A DNA stretch of 64,000 bases, from NCBI RefSeq assembly GCF_947495025.1, contig NZ_CANLXG010000003.1, positions 620,001 to 684,000 of the forward strand. Direction: 5' to 3'. The DNA comes from an uncultured Roseobacter sp. Lineage in GTDB: Bacteria > Pseudomonadota > Alphaproteobacteria > Rhodobacterales > Rhodobacteraceae. The notes below the pieces were generated by a model that was not told the DNA's origin, made no database searches, and saw only the letters and a program-made list of their open reading frames with translations. Shown one piece after another: positions 45,207 through 53,449 of this stretch. Within the stretch, counting starts at the first letter, position 1. Each line of letters begins with the position of its first letter. Both the position numbers and the translations under genes were made by a program.

Positions 45207-46006
45207 TGGTCCGGACCACCTTTACAATTCTTGGCTGCGGTTCCTCGGGCGGGGTGCCGCGACTGGGCGGACACTGGGGCAGCTGCGACCCCGAAAACCC
45301 GAAAAACCGCAGACGCCGCTGTTCTTTGCTCATCGAGCGAACCGGCCCGGACGGTACGACCACCGTACTGATCGACACATCCCCGGATCTGCGCGACCAG
45401 CTGCTGGGTACAGGCACAGGCAGGCTGGATGCCGTGATTTATACACACGCACACGCTGACCATGTGCACGGGATCGATGATCTGCGCATGATCGTCTTCA
45501 ATATGCGGGCCCGCCTGCCTGTATGGGCTGATGCACCTACACGCGACGCCCTGATGAACCGCTTCGATTATGCCTTTGTTCAGCCCAAGGGCTCCACCTA
45601 TCCGCCAATTCTGGACATGAACCTGATCGAGGGCGATGTTGAGGTCACAGGTGCAGGCGGCACGATCCGCTTCACCCCTTTCAGGGTTGCGCACGGCGGG
45701 ATGGATGCACTGGGCTTTCGCATTAGTGACGTCGCATATCTGCCGGATGTCGCCGAAATACCGGATGATCAGTGGCACCACCTCGACAATCTTGACTGCT
45801 GGATTGTGGATGCACTGCGCCGCGAACCACATCCGACGCATGCTCATCTGGAACGCACGCTGGGATGGATAGAGCGTGTGCAGCCAAAACAGGCTGTCCT
45901 GACAAACATGCACATTGATCTCGACTATGAGACACTTCTGGCAGAAACGCCTGAACATATTCAGCCGGCCTTTGACGGTCTGCAGCTGACTTTCGACACG
46001 CCCTGA
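45206..46006 (+). CDS. MBL-fold metallohydrolase (PhnP-like)
   Basis: A 266-residue metallo-beta-lactamase-fold hydrolase. The first loop is GCGSSGGVPRLGGHWGSCDP, the metal motif is THAHADHVHGIDD, and later His ligands lie in FRVAHGGMDAL and NMHIDLDYE. This variant resembles PhnP and RNase Z-like phosphodiesterases that open cyclic phosphates. There is no phn cluster around it; it is the last gene of the dacA-to-MBL housekeeping run. Confidence 0.92.
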   Translation: MVRTTFTILGCGSSGGVPRLGGHWGSCDPENPKNRRRRCSLLIERTGPDGTTTVLIDTSPDLRDQLLGTGTGRLDAVIYTHAHADHVHGIDDLRMIVFNMRARLPVWADAPTRDALMNRFDYAFVQPKGSTYPPILDMNLIEGDVEVTGAGGTIRFTPFRVAHGGMDALGFRISDVAYLPDVAEIPDDQWHHLDNLDCWIVDALRREPHPTHAHLERTLGWIERVQPKQAVLTNMHIDLDYETLLAETPEHIQPAFDGLQLTFDTP

Positions 46007-46061
46007 ACCACGCGGGGCGCTCATTTCCTGTCGGCAGATAAGTCCGGCGCAAGGGCCACCG

Positions 46062-46997
46062 ATGCAAACGCTTCTGGACGTCATTCTCCCTGTATTTCTT
46101 GTCATCGGGTTCGGCTATACGGCGGTCTGGCGCAACCTGTTCCCGGTCGAAGGCATCGACGGGGTCATGCGGTTCACCCAGAACTTTGCCATCCCCTGTA
46201 TGCTGTTTCAGGCCATTGCCCACATGGATCTGTCGGCTTCCTTTGATCCGGGGCTGCTCACATCGTTTTATGCCGGAGCGGGCATCTGCTTCTTTCTTGG
46301 CATGCTCGGTGCCAGGCTGTTTTTCAGACGGGAATGGGAAGACTGCGTTGCCATCGGGTTTTGTTGCCTGTTCTCAAACTCGGTTCTGCTGGGGCTGCCG
46401 ATCACCGAACGAGCATACGGGGCTGACGCACTGACCGGGAATTTCGCCATCGTCGCATTGCATTCGCCATTCTGCTACGGGCTTGGCATCACCGTCATGG
46501 AAATCACCCGAAACAGAGGGCAGTCTCCCGTTGTGATGGCCCGTTCTGTTGCCAGAGCGATGTTCCGCAACGCGCTCGTTCTGGCGATTGGCCTGGGTTT
46601 TGTGGTGAACCTGTCTGGCCTGACAGTGCCCGGCGTCGTCGATGATGCGCTGTCACTGATTGTGCGCGCGGCCCTTCCCGCAGCGCTCTTTGCCCTTGGC
46701 GGCGTTCTGTTCCAGTACCGCCCCGAAGGCGATCTGCGCGCGATTGCCATGGTCTGCGGCATTGCTCTTCTGGTACATCCCGCACTGGTCTGGGCATTCG
46801 GCACCGCCCAGGATGTGCCGCGCGACGCCTTCCGGTCGGGCGTTCTGACCGCTGCGATGGCTCCGGGGTTCAACGCATATATCTTTGCGAATATGTACGG
46901 ACGTGCCAGACGCGTCGCCGCCTCTTCAGTTCTGATCGCGACTGCGGCGTCTATTCTGACGGTCTGGGTATGGCTCTCGTTGCTGAGCAGTCTGTGA
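46062..46997 (+). CDS. AEC-family (auxin efflux carrier-type) permease
   Basis: A 311-residue inner-membrane protein of ten helices. The N-terminus TLLDVILPVFLVIGFGYTAV and the central NSVLLGLPITERAYG are characteristic, and the C-terminal half has the AMAPGFNAYIFANMYG signature. Members transport small carboxylates or export metabolites. It lies 55 bases after the MBL gene and may be co-transcribed. Confidence 0.92.
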   Translation: MQTLLDVILPVFLVIGFGYTAVWRNLFPVEGIDGVMRFTQNFAIPCMLFQAIAHMDLSASFDPGLLTSFYAGAGICFFLGMLGARLFFRREWEDCVAIGFCCLFSNSVLLGLPITERAYGADALTGNFAIVALHSPFCYGLGITVMEITRNRGQSPVVMARSVARAMFRNALVLAIGLGFVVNLSGLTVPGVVDDALSLIVRAALPAALFALGGVLFQYRPEGDLRAIAMVCGIALLVHPALVWAFGTAQDVPRDAFRSGVLTAAMAPGFNAYIFANMYGRARRVAASSVLIATAASILTVWVWLSLLSSL

Positions 46998-47412
46998 TCC
47001 GTCAGACGACAGGTGGAATCGGGTCCCGGGAAGGTCCCACCAAAACCGACGCTGAATCATCAGAAATGTGACCACGACGTGTCGGCAGATTGCCGCCACT
47101 TTTTCGCCCGCTGTGCGGCAAACGCGGTCTGGTCAGCCGGCTGTTAGCGCTTTGTTAACTGCAAAACGGGACAATTTTGCCTGATAACCTGACAATCCGC
47201 AGCACTCAGCAGCGCAAAAATGCTGCCACAATTGCGCTGCAGACCAGCGTCCATTGGGTCAGGTTTTTAACGAATAGTTACCTCAGCGCCTGATTTGAGC
47301 CCTACGTTCGCCAAGCTCAGCGCTCATAACAGGCTCAGATCAGACGTTTCGGTGTCGAGTGTTTCACCCGGAAGAGGCTGATCGGAACTGTAACAGTTTG
47401 AGGCTTTTTCAG
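46998..47412. other. Intergenic region with regulatory-looking elements
   Basis: 415 bases of relatively AT-rich DNA upstream of the LapG-like gene. GCAAAA/TTTTGC arms (47161-47166, 47175-47180) form a small inverted repeat. TTAA-N7-TTAC at 47267-47281 is one base from a full CtrA box. No gene is seen. Confidence 0.45.
47267..47281. promoter_or_regulatory. Near-match CtrA-type box
   Basis: TTAA (47267-47270), seven bases, then TTAC (47278-47281). The CtrA consensus is TTAA-N7-TTAA, so one position differs. It sits about 130 bases upstream of the LapG-like gene. Such near matches arise by chance, so it is only a weak hint. Confidence 0.25.
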
Positions 47413-48045
47413 ATGGCTCATGTATTCTGTAAGACACACAGGAACAGTATCGGTGGGGATCGACGCAGCTTTGTAACCGGGGCAGTGCTTGCACTCGCGC
47501 TGGCAGCGGGCGCGTTGTATGCACCGCAGAGCGCACAGGCTTCAGGCAGCGACCCGTTTCTGCGGGCCAAAATGATGATTGCGCCGCCGAGCGGGGCGCG
47601 CGGCCTGTGCAGCAAATATGACTGGGCCTGTGCGCATTCCGGCTCGACCCAGGCGCTGACACAGAAAGATCTGAAGACCGTTCAGAAGGTCAACAGGCGT
47701 GTAAACAGGCAGATCAGCGAAGTTGCGGACCTCTCCCAGTATCGAAAGGCCGACTACTGGACACTGCCGCTGTCGCGCCGTGGCGACTGCGAAGATTTCG
47801 CGTTGCTCAAGAAAAAAGAGCTGATCCGTGCGGGCATCGCTCCGGAACGTCTTTTGCTGACAACGGTGCTGGACAGACGCGGGAACAGTCACGCTGTTCT
47901 GGTTTTGCGCGCTGACACAGGCGATTACGTCCTGGACAACCTGACCGATCGGATAAAACCGTGGAAAGAAACGCGCTATACTTTTCTGCGGATGCAGAGC
48001 CCTGACAAGGCCGGCTCGTGGGTTGGTCTTCTGATCAAGGCCTGA
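47413..48045 (+). CDS. Periplasmic transglutaminase-like cysteine protease (LapG/BTLCP family)
   Basis: A 210-residue protein with an N-terminal signal (hydrophobic VTGAVLALALAAGALYA, cleavage near QASG). The catalytic triad of the bacterial transglutaminase-like cysteine proteinase family is apparent: C126 in RRGDCEDFALLKK, H160 in GNSHAVLVL and D175 in YVLDNLTD. LapG cleaves large type I secreted adhesins and is held in check by LapD, a c-di-GMP receptor; no LapD gene adjoins here. The start at 47413 is preferred over 47359 because it directly precedes the signal peptide. The gene faces a repeat protein gene across a terminator. Confidence 0.87.
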   Translation: MAHVFCKTHRNSIGGDRRSFVTGAVLALALAAGALYAPQSAQASGSDPFLRAKMMIAPPSGARGLCSKYDWACAHSGSTQALTQKDLKTVQKVNRRVNRQISEVADLSQYRKADYWTLPLSRRGDCEDFALLKKKELIRAGIAPERLLLTTVLDRRGNSHAVLVLRADTGDYVLDNLTDRIKPWKETRYTFLRMQSPDKAGSWVGLLIKA

Positions 48046-48075
48046 CCGGCACACTGAAGAGATGTGAAAAAGAAA

Positions 48076-48111
48076 CAGCCGCGATGGGTATCGCGGCTGC
48101 TTTCGTTTTAT
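48076..48111. terminator. Bidirectional rho-independent terminator
   Basis: Perfect 10-base arms CAGCCGCGAT (48076-48085) and ATCGCGGCTG (48090-48099) with loop GGGT, followed by CTTTCGTTTTAT. On the other strand, A-rich sequence before the stem (AAAAAGAAA at 48067-48075) provides the T-run. It separates two convergent genes and would serve both. Confidence 0.85.
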
Positions 48112-48155
48112 CACCCGGCTGATACGCCTGATGTTTTGACCGGTGCCCGGGCGGA

Positions 48156-49067
48156 TCAACCGCTCCCGCCGTTGGATCCATTGCCACCGCTGCCGCCGCC
48201 AGAGCCGTTATCGTCTCCACCGCCGCCGCCGCCGTTGCCACCGCCGAAGCCGCCACCGCCGCCATCACCGCCGCCGTCACCGCCGCCATCACCGCCGCCA
48301 TCACCGCCGCCGTCACCGCCGCCATCACCGCCGCCATCACCGCCGCCGTCACCGCCGCCGTCACCGCCGCCATCACCGCCGCCGTCACCGCCGCCGTCAC
48401 CGCCGCCGTCACCGCCGCCGTCACCGCCGCCATCAGCACCGTCGCCGCCATCAGCACCGTCGCCGCCATCTGCGCCGTCGCCACCATCAGCACCGTCGCC
48501 GCCATCAGCACCGTCGCCGCCATCAGCACCGTCGCCGCCATCGGCACCGTCGCCGCCATCGGCACCGTCGCCACCATCGGCACCGTCGCCGCCATCAGCA
48601 CCGTCGCCGCCATCAGCACCGTCACCGCCATCAGCACCGTCGCCGCCATCGGCACCGTCGCCGCCATCAGCACCGTCACCGCCATCAGCACCGTCGCCGC
48701 TCTGGAATTCCCGCTCGCTGGCCGGATCTGGTTCATCCCCAGGCTCGGTATCTGTAGGTGAAATGCTTCCGGTAGGATCATCGGACAGCAACAGCGCAAG
48801 GCCAGGGCAGTTTTCGCCGGTACCGACCAGAATATCGACATAGTTTGGGTGTTGCTGAATGTAGTCGATGAAACCGGATGTGATTGTCTCGCATCCACAC
48901 AGATCAGCGATCGAAAGACCATCGACTGCACTGCTCGTTTCACTGATTGAGCACTGGTTCAGGAGCGCTCCTGTCTGCTGAGCCATCGCTGGCTGTGTCG
49001 CCATGACAGACCAAACAGAAGAAGAAACAACAAACGAAGTTGTCGCCAGAAGTGTTCTCAAGTTCAT
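48156..49067 (-). CDS. Secreted Gly/Asp/Ala repeat protein
   Basis: A 303-residue protein that I cannot assign to a family. GGAGGG lies 7 bases before the ATG at 49067, and residues 1-30 form a signal peptide ending AMAQ. A short globular part (31-110) has four Cys (NQCSISE, LCGCETI, GENCPG), suggesting two disulfides. From about residue 118 the protein is almost only repeats: about 15-16 copies of the hexapeptide GADGGD, then about 14 copies of GGGD, then a Gly/Asn/Ser tail. The repeats would be an extended, acidic, possibly calcium-binding chain. Because the repeat units are multiples of three bases, changes in copy number keep the frame. Confidence 0.8.
   Translation of the reverse strand: MNLRTLLATTSFVVSSSVWSVMATQPAMAQQTGALLNQCSISETSSAVDGLSIADLCGCETITSGFIDYIQQHPNYVDILVGTGENCPGLALLLSDDPTGSISPTDTEPGDEPDPASEREFQSGDGADGGDGADGGDGADGGDGADGGDGADGGDGADGGDGADGGDGADGGDGADGGDGADGGDGADGGDGADGGDGADGGDGADGGDGADGGGDGGGDGGGDGGGDGGGDGGGDGGGDGGGDGGGDGGGDGGGDGGGDGGGDGGGDGGGGGFGGGNGGGGGGDDNGSGGGSGGNGSNGGSG
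48255..48705. repeat. Two adjacent in-gene minisatellites (12-base and 18-base units)
   Basis: On the plus strand, about 48255-48430 is a tandem array of a 12-base unit (consensus TCACCGCCGCCA/G, about 14 copies). It is followed directly by about 48423-48705, an array of an 18-base unit (consensus CCGTCGCCGCCATCAGCA, about 15-16 copies) with a few synonymous variants. Both encode Gly/Asp-rich repeats on the minus strand. They share the sub-unit CACCGCCGCCA, so one may have arisen from the other. Confidence 0.9.
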
Positions 49068-49630
49068 GCTTTTACCCTCCGCGGCACCGGCAGCCAGCCG
49101 CTCATTACCATTTAAACGCCACACTAGTGCCTTACTGTGCAGAATTTGTCTACGAAATGCCTTATTGCATGGGGAAAAATGACGGAAATGTGTCATTATG
49201 GTTCAGATACCAGAACAGTCGCGCGACTCCTTACCTTTTTGTTTACAACTACTCGCAGCGTTAATCTTTTTCTGCCACAATCGAGTCGGCTTACCGAAGC
49301 GGATAGTTCTTTTCGCTCAGCACCCGGAAACAGGTTTGTTGCCAGGATGAACTCCACTCAATGACTATGGCGGGAAAGCAGTTATGAGCTGTGCGGCGCC
49401 TTTTGTCTTTGACCTGCGGGGCAGAACCATGGCGGATCAATACTGTTCTGTCTCAGCTCTGAATTAATACGCCAGGCATGCCACACTCCATCGCTGCTTC
49501 ACGAAATACTTCGCCCGGAATTCTGGTCGTCGGGATCAGAACTGAATACTCTACAGAATCTGCAATCAGTGCGGGGATAACGCCCGCCTGATCGTCAACG
49601 GCTTGCAACATGCTGAAATTGGATGCTGAA
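49068..49630. other. AT-richer intergenic region between divergent genes
   Basis: 563 bases. It holds the promoter region of the repeat-protein gene at the left. A short open frame on the minus strand (49453-49671, 72 codons) ends GMPGVLIQS but has no clear start, ribosome site or family, and overlaps the next gene, so I do not call it. Confidence 0.45.
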
Positions 49631-50134
49631 ATGTCCTCAACCATACCAACGCTGCATTTACTGTGTGGCAAAATCGCTTCCGGAAAGTCCTCCCTCGCTG
49701 CCCGGCTTCATCGTTCGGCCGGAACCGTTCTTGTGGCCGAAGACGAATGGCTGGATGGTCTCTATCCGGAAGACCTTTTGTCGGTTTCAGACTACATGCG
49801 ATGCATGTCTAGGTTTCGAAAAGTCATGGGACCTCATGTTGTCTCATTGCTGAATGCAGGGGTGTCGGTCGTTCTGGATTGTCAGGCGAATACGATTGCT
49901 TCACGCGACTGGATGCGCGGCATCCTGCAAAAGACGAAAGCAGCAAACAGACTTCATGTGTTGGATGTCCCCGACGAAGTATGCATCGCACGCCTTCATG
50001 CACGTAATGCGCAGGGGCATCATCCGTTTGCGGCAACCGAGGAGCAGTTCTGGCAAGTCTCAAGACACTTCGTCGCGCCAACTGCAGAGGAAGGATTCGA
50101 TATCGTTTTGCATGGCGTTGACAGAAAGCCATGA
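49631..50134 (+). CDS. P-loop ATP-binding protein, predicted small kinase
   Basis: A 167-residue protein with Walker A CGKIASGKSSLAARL near the N-terminus, an acidic VAEDEWLDGLYPEDL that resembles the nucleoside/zeta-type kinase Asp-Glu motif, a Walker B-like VSVVLDCQAN, and an Arg-bearing lid (ARLHARNAQGHHPF). It fits the COG0645-type predicted kinases (AAA_33). The substrate is unknown. The start at 49631 (MSSTIPTLHLLCGK) is preferred over 49610. It is isolated, with no antitoxin-like partner beside it. Confidence 0.78.
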   Translation: MSSTIPTLHLLCGKIASGKSSLAARLHRSAGTVLVAEDEWLDGLYPEDLLSVSDYMRCMSRFRKVMGPHVVSLLNAGVSVVLDCQANTIASRDWMRGILQKTKAANRLHVLDVPDEVCIARLHARNAQGHHPFAATEEQFWQVSRHFVAPTAEEGFDIVLHGVDRKP

Positions 50135-50687
50135 ACTGAGCTGACCTTCGCAGATGATGCTGCATTCATCAAATACGCTAAACGCGGGAATGGCTGCGTT
50201 GCGCCCAGTGACCACCGCCAGGGGCCACAAGGTTCACGGCATCGTCGGTGAATGGATTAGCCGGCAAGAATTCCAAAACGCTGTCAGAGTGGAACTGCAA
50301 ACGCCTCCGCCCAACGGGCTGACAGCGACGAGAAACTGAGAACCTGGGGGCGGACTGAGTGTGAAACGGCTGGCGGCACTGAACAGTCCCCGGATGTCTG
50401 GAACAGAAGGCAAGCAGCGTCCGGGTGCAGTCCCAGACGCGATGAGGTGTGTCCCGGGGAGTTTGACAATTTCTGCGGCCGGTTACCGCCAGAATCAATT
50501 GCAGAAAGTGTTTTCGAACCTCCAGGCAAGGTTGCAGGGTTGGCCGATGCAATTACTGTATGAGCAATCTGCATCAGAGATGTCTGGTTGAGGTACACAA
50601 CCGCTGACGATACGCCGCGAAATTCAACCGCAGGCCCCGGTTTTCTACCGGGTGCGCTGAGAAGTCTGACATGCTCAGGTATCAAAG
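50135..50687. other. Gene-free region before tRNA-Leu
   Basis: 553 bases with several short open frames on both strands, none with recognisable content. I see no hairpin with T-run. Confidence 0.45.
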
Positions 50688-50773
50688 TGGTGCGGATGAG
50701 AAGACTCGAACTTCCACGGGTGTTACCCCACAGCGACCTCAACGCTGCGCGTCTACCATTCCGCCACATCCGC
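50688..50773 (-). tRNA. tRNA-Leu (anticodon GAG)
   Basis: On the minus strand, the acceptor arm GCGGATG pairs with CATCCGC, discriminator A (50691), encoded CCA (50690-50688). The anticodon stem CAGCG/CGCTG encloses TTGAGGT, giving GAG. The long class II variable arm and T-arm GAAGTTCGAGTCTTC fit leucine. The acceptor 5' end could also be read two bases further, but only this register gives A as discriminator plus CCA. Confidence 0.95.
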
Positions 50774-50893
50774 ACTGAATGGTGAGAGGTCTTTACAGCG
50801 GCTCCGGTCGGTTGTGAAGAGACATTCTGCGGAAATTTCAGCCATGTCGCTCCGGTGATTGCAGCGGGCGACACCGCGGTCTAAACCTGCGGG

Positions 50894-51616
50894 ATGGTGG
50901 AATGGATGATAACGGACGGGCTGACCGGTTTCAGGGAAGCGGAGGCATGGATGGAAATCCGGGCCGCGGAAATCGCTGCCGGGCGCGCGCGGGAGTGCAT
51001 CTGGCTGGTTGAACATCCCGCACTGTATACTGCCGGGACATCAGCCCGCGAGACCGATCTCCGGGAACCCGACCGTTTTCCGGTTTTTGATACAAGGCGC
51101 GGCGGTCAGTACACGTACCATGGCCCCGGCCAAAGGGTTGCTTACACGTTGCTCGACGTGGGGGAGCGCGGGCGGGACGTGCGCAAATTCGTTCAGGATC
51201 TTGAGCGCTGGGTTATTGCAACGCTCGACACCTTCAACGTCACAGGACATATCCGCGACGGTCGCGTGGGCGTCTGGGTTGAGCGGCCTGATAAACCGAA
51301 AGACCGGCAGGGGCAGCTGGTCGAGGACAAAATTGCAGCAATCGGTATCCGCCTGCGCAAATGGGTCAGCTTCCACGGACTTTCGGTCAACGTCGATACG
51401 GATCTTTCGCATTTCAGCGGCATCGTGCCCTGCGGCATTGAGGAGCATGGCGTGACAAGCCTTACGGATCTGGGGCTTCCTGTCACGATGAATGACCTGG
51501 ACGTTTCATTGCGTGACACGTTTGAAACCACTTTCGGTGACCGCACTGTAGATGGTCTGGTGCCTGAACTGACAGGAACAGGCCGAAATAGGCCCGGCAT
51601 CTCTTCTTCACTCTGA
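50894..51616 (+). CDS. lipB: Octanoyl-[ACP]:protein N-octanoyltransferase
   Basis: A 240-residue LipB, which transfers octanoyl from acyl carrier protein to the lipoyl domains of 2-oxoacid dehydrogenases. Motifs: [55 protein letters not shown] with the catalytic Lys, and [17 protein letters not shown] with the catalytic Cys. It ends 9 bases inside the convergent response-regulator gene. Confidence 0.96.
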   Translation: MVEWMITDGLTGFREAEAWMEIRAAEIAAGRARECIWLVEHPALYTAGTSARETDLREPDRFPVFDTRRGGQYTYHGPGQRVAYTLLDVGERGRDVRKFVQDLERWVIATLDTFNVTGHIRDGRVGVWVERPDKPKDRQGQLVEDKIAAIGIRLRKWVSFHGLSVNVDTDLSHFSGIVPCGIEEHGVTSLTDLGLPVTMNDLDVSLRDTFETTFGDRTVDGLVPELTGTGRNRPGISSSL

Positions 51617-52039
51617 CCGGCGCGCCCTGCATTCGGACACCAGCGCCTCAAGCTGCTCTTTCTGGAGCGGCTTTGGCACAAACCTGTAAACGTTTGGGTC
51701 TGCTTCTGCCCTGGCAAAGTCCCGCTGCAGCTCGGATGTCGACAGCATCACGATCATGTGGCGGTTTCGCTGCATTTCCGGTAATTCGCGGTAAGCCTCA
51801 AGAAACTCAAACCCACTCATCCGCGGCATATTAATGTCGAGGAATATAAGATCCGGGGGGGCGATTTCAGACCGGTGCGCGCGCTGCAGGTGCTCCAGCG
51901 CGGCGGCGCCATCCGTCTCGACCTCGATGCGATCAGCTACCTCAGCCTTGCTGATGAGCCTTTCATTCAGCAGATTTGTGACGCGGTCGTCATCCACGAG
52001 AAGTATTTTTGCTACTCTGTTTTCCTGCACATCCGACAC
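51608..52039 (-). CDS. Single-domain response regulator
   Basis: A 143-residue receiver domain without output domain. The acidic pocket is LLVDDDR, the phospho-acceptor is D68 in [13 protein letters not shown], the switch Ser is in VMLSTSELQ and the Lys in FVPKPLQKE. It lies 5 bases after the histidine kinase gene, so the pair is one system. It resembles Rcp1-type regulators, which pass phosphate on or act by protein contact. Its 3' end overlaps lipB by 9 bases. Confidence 0.93.
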   Translation of the reverse strand: MSDVQENRVAKILLVDDDRVTNLLNERLISKAEVADRIEVETDGAAALEHLQRAHRSEIAPPDLIFLDINMPRMSGFEFLEAYRELPEMQRNRHMIVMLSTSELQRDFARAEADPNVYRFVPKPLQKEQLEALVSECRARRSE

Positions 52040-52044
52040 CTTTT

Positions 52045-53172
52045 TCAGTGAGGAAAGACCAGTGAGAACACAGCGCCACCAGATGCGGAACCGGATAACT
52101 CAACTGATCCTCCCAGGCGTTCCATCAGACGTCTGGCGACGTAGAGAGACACGCCGTCACCCGGCGGGTGTGCATGCGCTCTCTGAAAAAGGCTGAATAC
52201 CCGTTCCGTATCCCGCTCAGGGTCCAGCCCATCACCGTTGTCATGCACTTCAACATACGACGCGCCGTCCCTGTCAAATGATCTGATCAGAATTTCAGGC
52301 CGGCGCCCCTCCGGACAGTAAATCAGAGCATTGCGCACAAGATCCTCAAGTATTTCAGATAAGGCGTCGGGGACACAGCTGACCTCGGCCACTTTGAGAT
52401 CCGTCTTTATTTTGCCACCCGTATTCCGGATCACCGGCTCCAGTTTTTCTATGGCTGTGGCGCAGGCATGCGAAACATCTACGGGCCGTGGCGCCGGAAA
52501 CTGGCCGGTACTGGCCTCGGATACGCGCACCAGCATATGGAGCTTCTGTGTTGCCTGATCACAGACCTCGCGCATCAGATCCAGCGTTTCGGAATATGTC
52601 GCCGGCAGATCATCACACCGATGTGCAATGCTTTCCAGAAGCGTGGCCATATTCGTGACCGGCCCCTTCAGATCGTGAGTGGCGACGTAGGTCAGCTGTT
52701 CAAGCTCACGGTTTGTACTCCGCAAACGCTCTGCTGCCTTCTTCTGCGCAGTAATATCCATCGCGATGCCGATGTGACGCAGAAGGGATCCGTCAACGTC
52801 CCGGTCGAACACGGCATCAATACTGCGCAGCCAGACCAGTTCCCCGGATTTGTTGAGCGCGCGGTATTCGATCACATGTTGAATACCGTCTTCGCTCTGC
52901 GACAGTAACTCCAGATAATTGGCAATCCGTGGCAACTCCTCGGGATGCATAAGAGTGCTCATCAGCGCATCTCCCATATCAATCGCTTCCTGCTGGCTGT
53001 AGCCCAGCAATTCAGCAATCGAACGGTTCGAATACTCATTGCTCATCGTCTGATGGTTGAAAATGTATATGATGCCCGGCACCAGTGTCGCCATTCTGCG
53101 CAGGAAATCCGGGCTGTCTGCGCTGACCGGCGAAACGGGGCTGATCTGATCAGAAACTGAGGCGGTGGCCAT
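52045..53172 (-). CDS. PAS-domain sensor histidine kinase
   Basis: A 375-residue kinase with no membrane helix, so cytosolic. A PAS domain (about 28-145, with PAC ending ITAQKKAAERL) precedes the H-box TYVATHDLKGPVTNMATLL and the ATPase domain with N-box EDLVRNALIYC and G-box VHDNGDGLDPER, then GDGVSLYVARRLMERLGG. The PAS motif NRSIAELLGYSQQEAID is canonical. With the adjoining receiver protein it forms a two-component system; the signal is unknown. Confidence 0.93.
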   Translation of the reverse strand: MATASVSDQISPVSPVSADSPDFLRRMATLVPGIIYIFNHQTMSNEYSNRSIAELLGYSQQEAIDMGDALMSTLMHPEELPRIANYLELLSQSEDGIQHVIEYRALNKSGELVWLRSIDAVFDRDVDGSLLRHIGIAMDITAQKKAAERLRSTNRELEQLTYVATHDLKGPVTNMATLLESIAHRCDDLPATYSETLDLMREVCDQATQKLHMLVRVSEASTGQFPAPRPVDVSHACATAIEKLEPVIRNTGGKIKTDLKVAEVSCVPDALSEILEDLVRNALIYCPEGRRPEILIRSFDRDGASYVEVHDNGDGLDPERDTERVFSLFQRAHAHPPGDGVSLYVARRLMERLGGSVELSGSASGGAVFSLVFPH

Positions 53173-53449
53173 GAGTGCTGCTTTCCTGGACCGCGGGGGC
53201 GCGCGGAAACTGTTTACGATGCGATCATGACGGTCGGGTGTTAACAGGCCGTGAACGAACCCGCAGCTTCATAAACATTTGAGCAGATTTCCACCTGGGC
53301 CCGCGCAGTGTGTTCAGCAGCTGATAAATTTCCCGGCTGCGTCAATACGATCATTGCCCCTGTCGCCAACTCCCTCTAGAAACGACGGGAATCTCCGCGC
53401 AGCCCGGGAACCGCTGTGCCGGTATAACTCACTATCAGGAGGCAAGAGC

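Noticed and set aside
48255..48705. Regular repeats that could suggest a CRISPR array
   Set aside because: Units are contiguous with no unique spacers, are 12 or 18 bases long, and code for a Gly/Asp-rich protein in frame; no cas genes are near.
48064..48843. Plus-strand open frame giving a Pro/Ser-rich SPPP-repeat protein
   Set aside because: It is the complementary reading of the Gly/Asp minisatellites; the minus-strand gene has the signal peptide and a GGAGGG ribosome site, and the plus frame has neither and crosses the terminator.
49453..49671. 72-codon minus-strand open frame
   Set aside because: It overlaps the start of the P-loop kinase gene on the other strand, lacks a ribosome site, and matches no family I know.
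49631..50134. Zeta-toxin of a toxin-antitoxin pair
   Set aside because: The protein is kinase-like, but there is no small antitoxin gene beside it and it lacks clear zeta-specific motifs.
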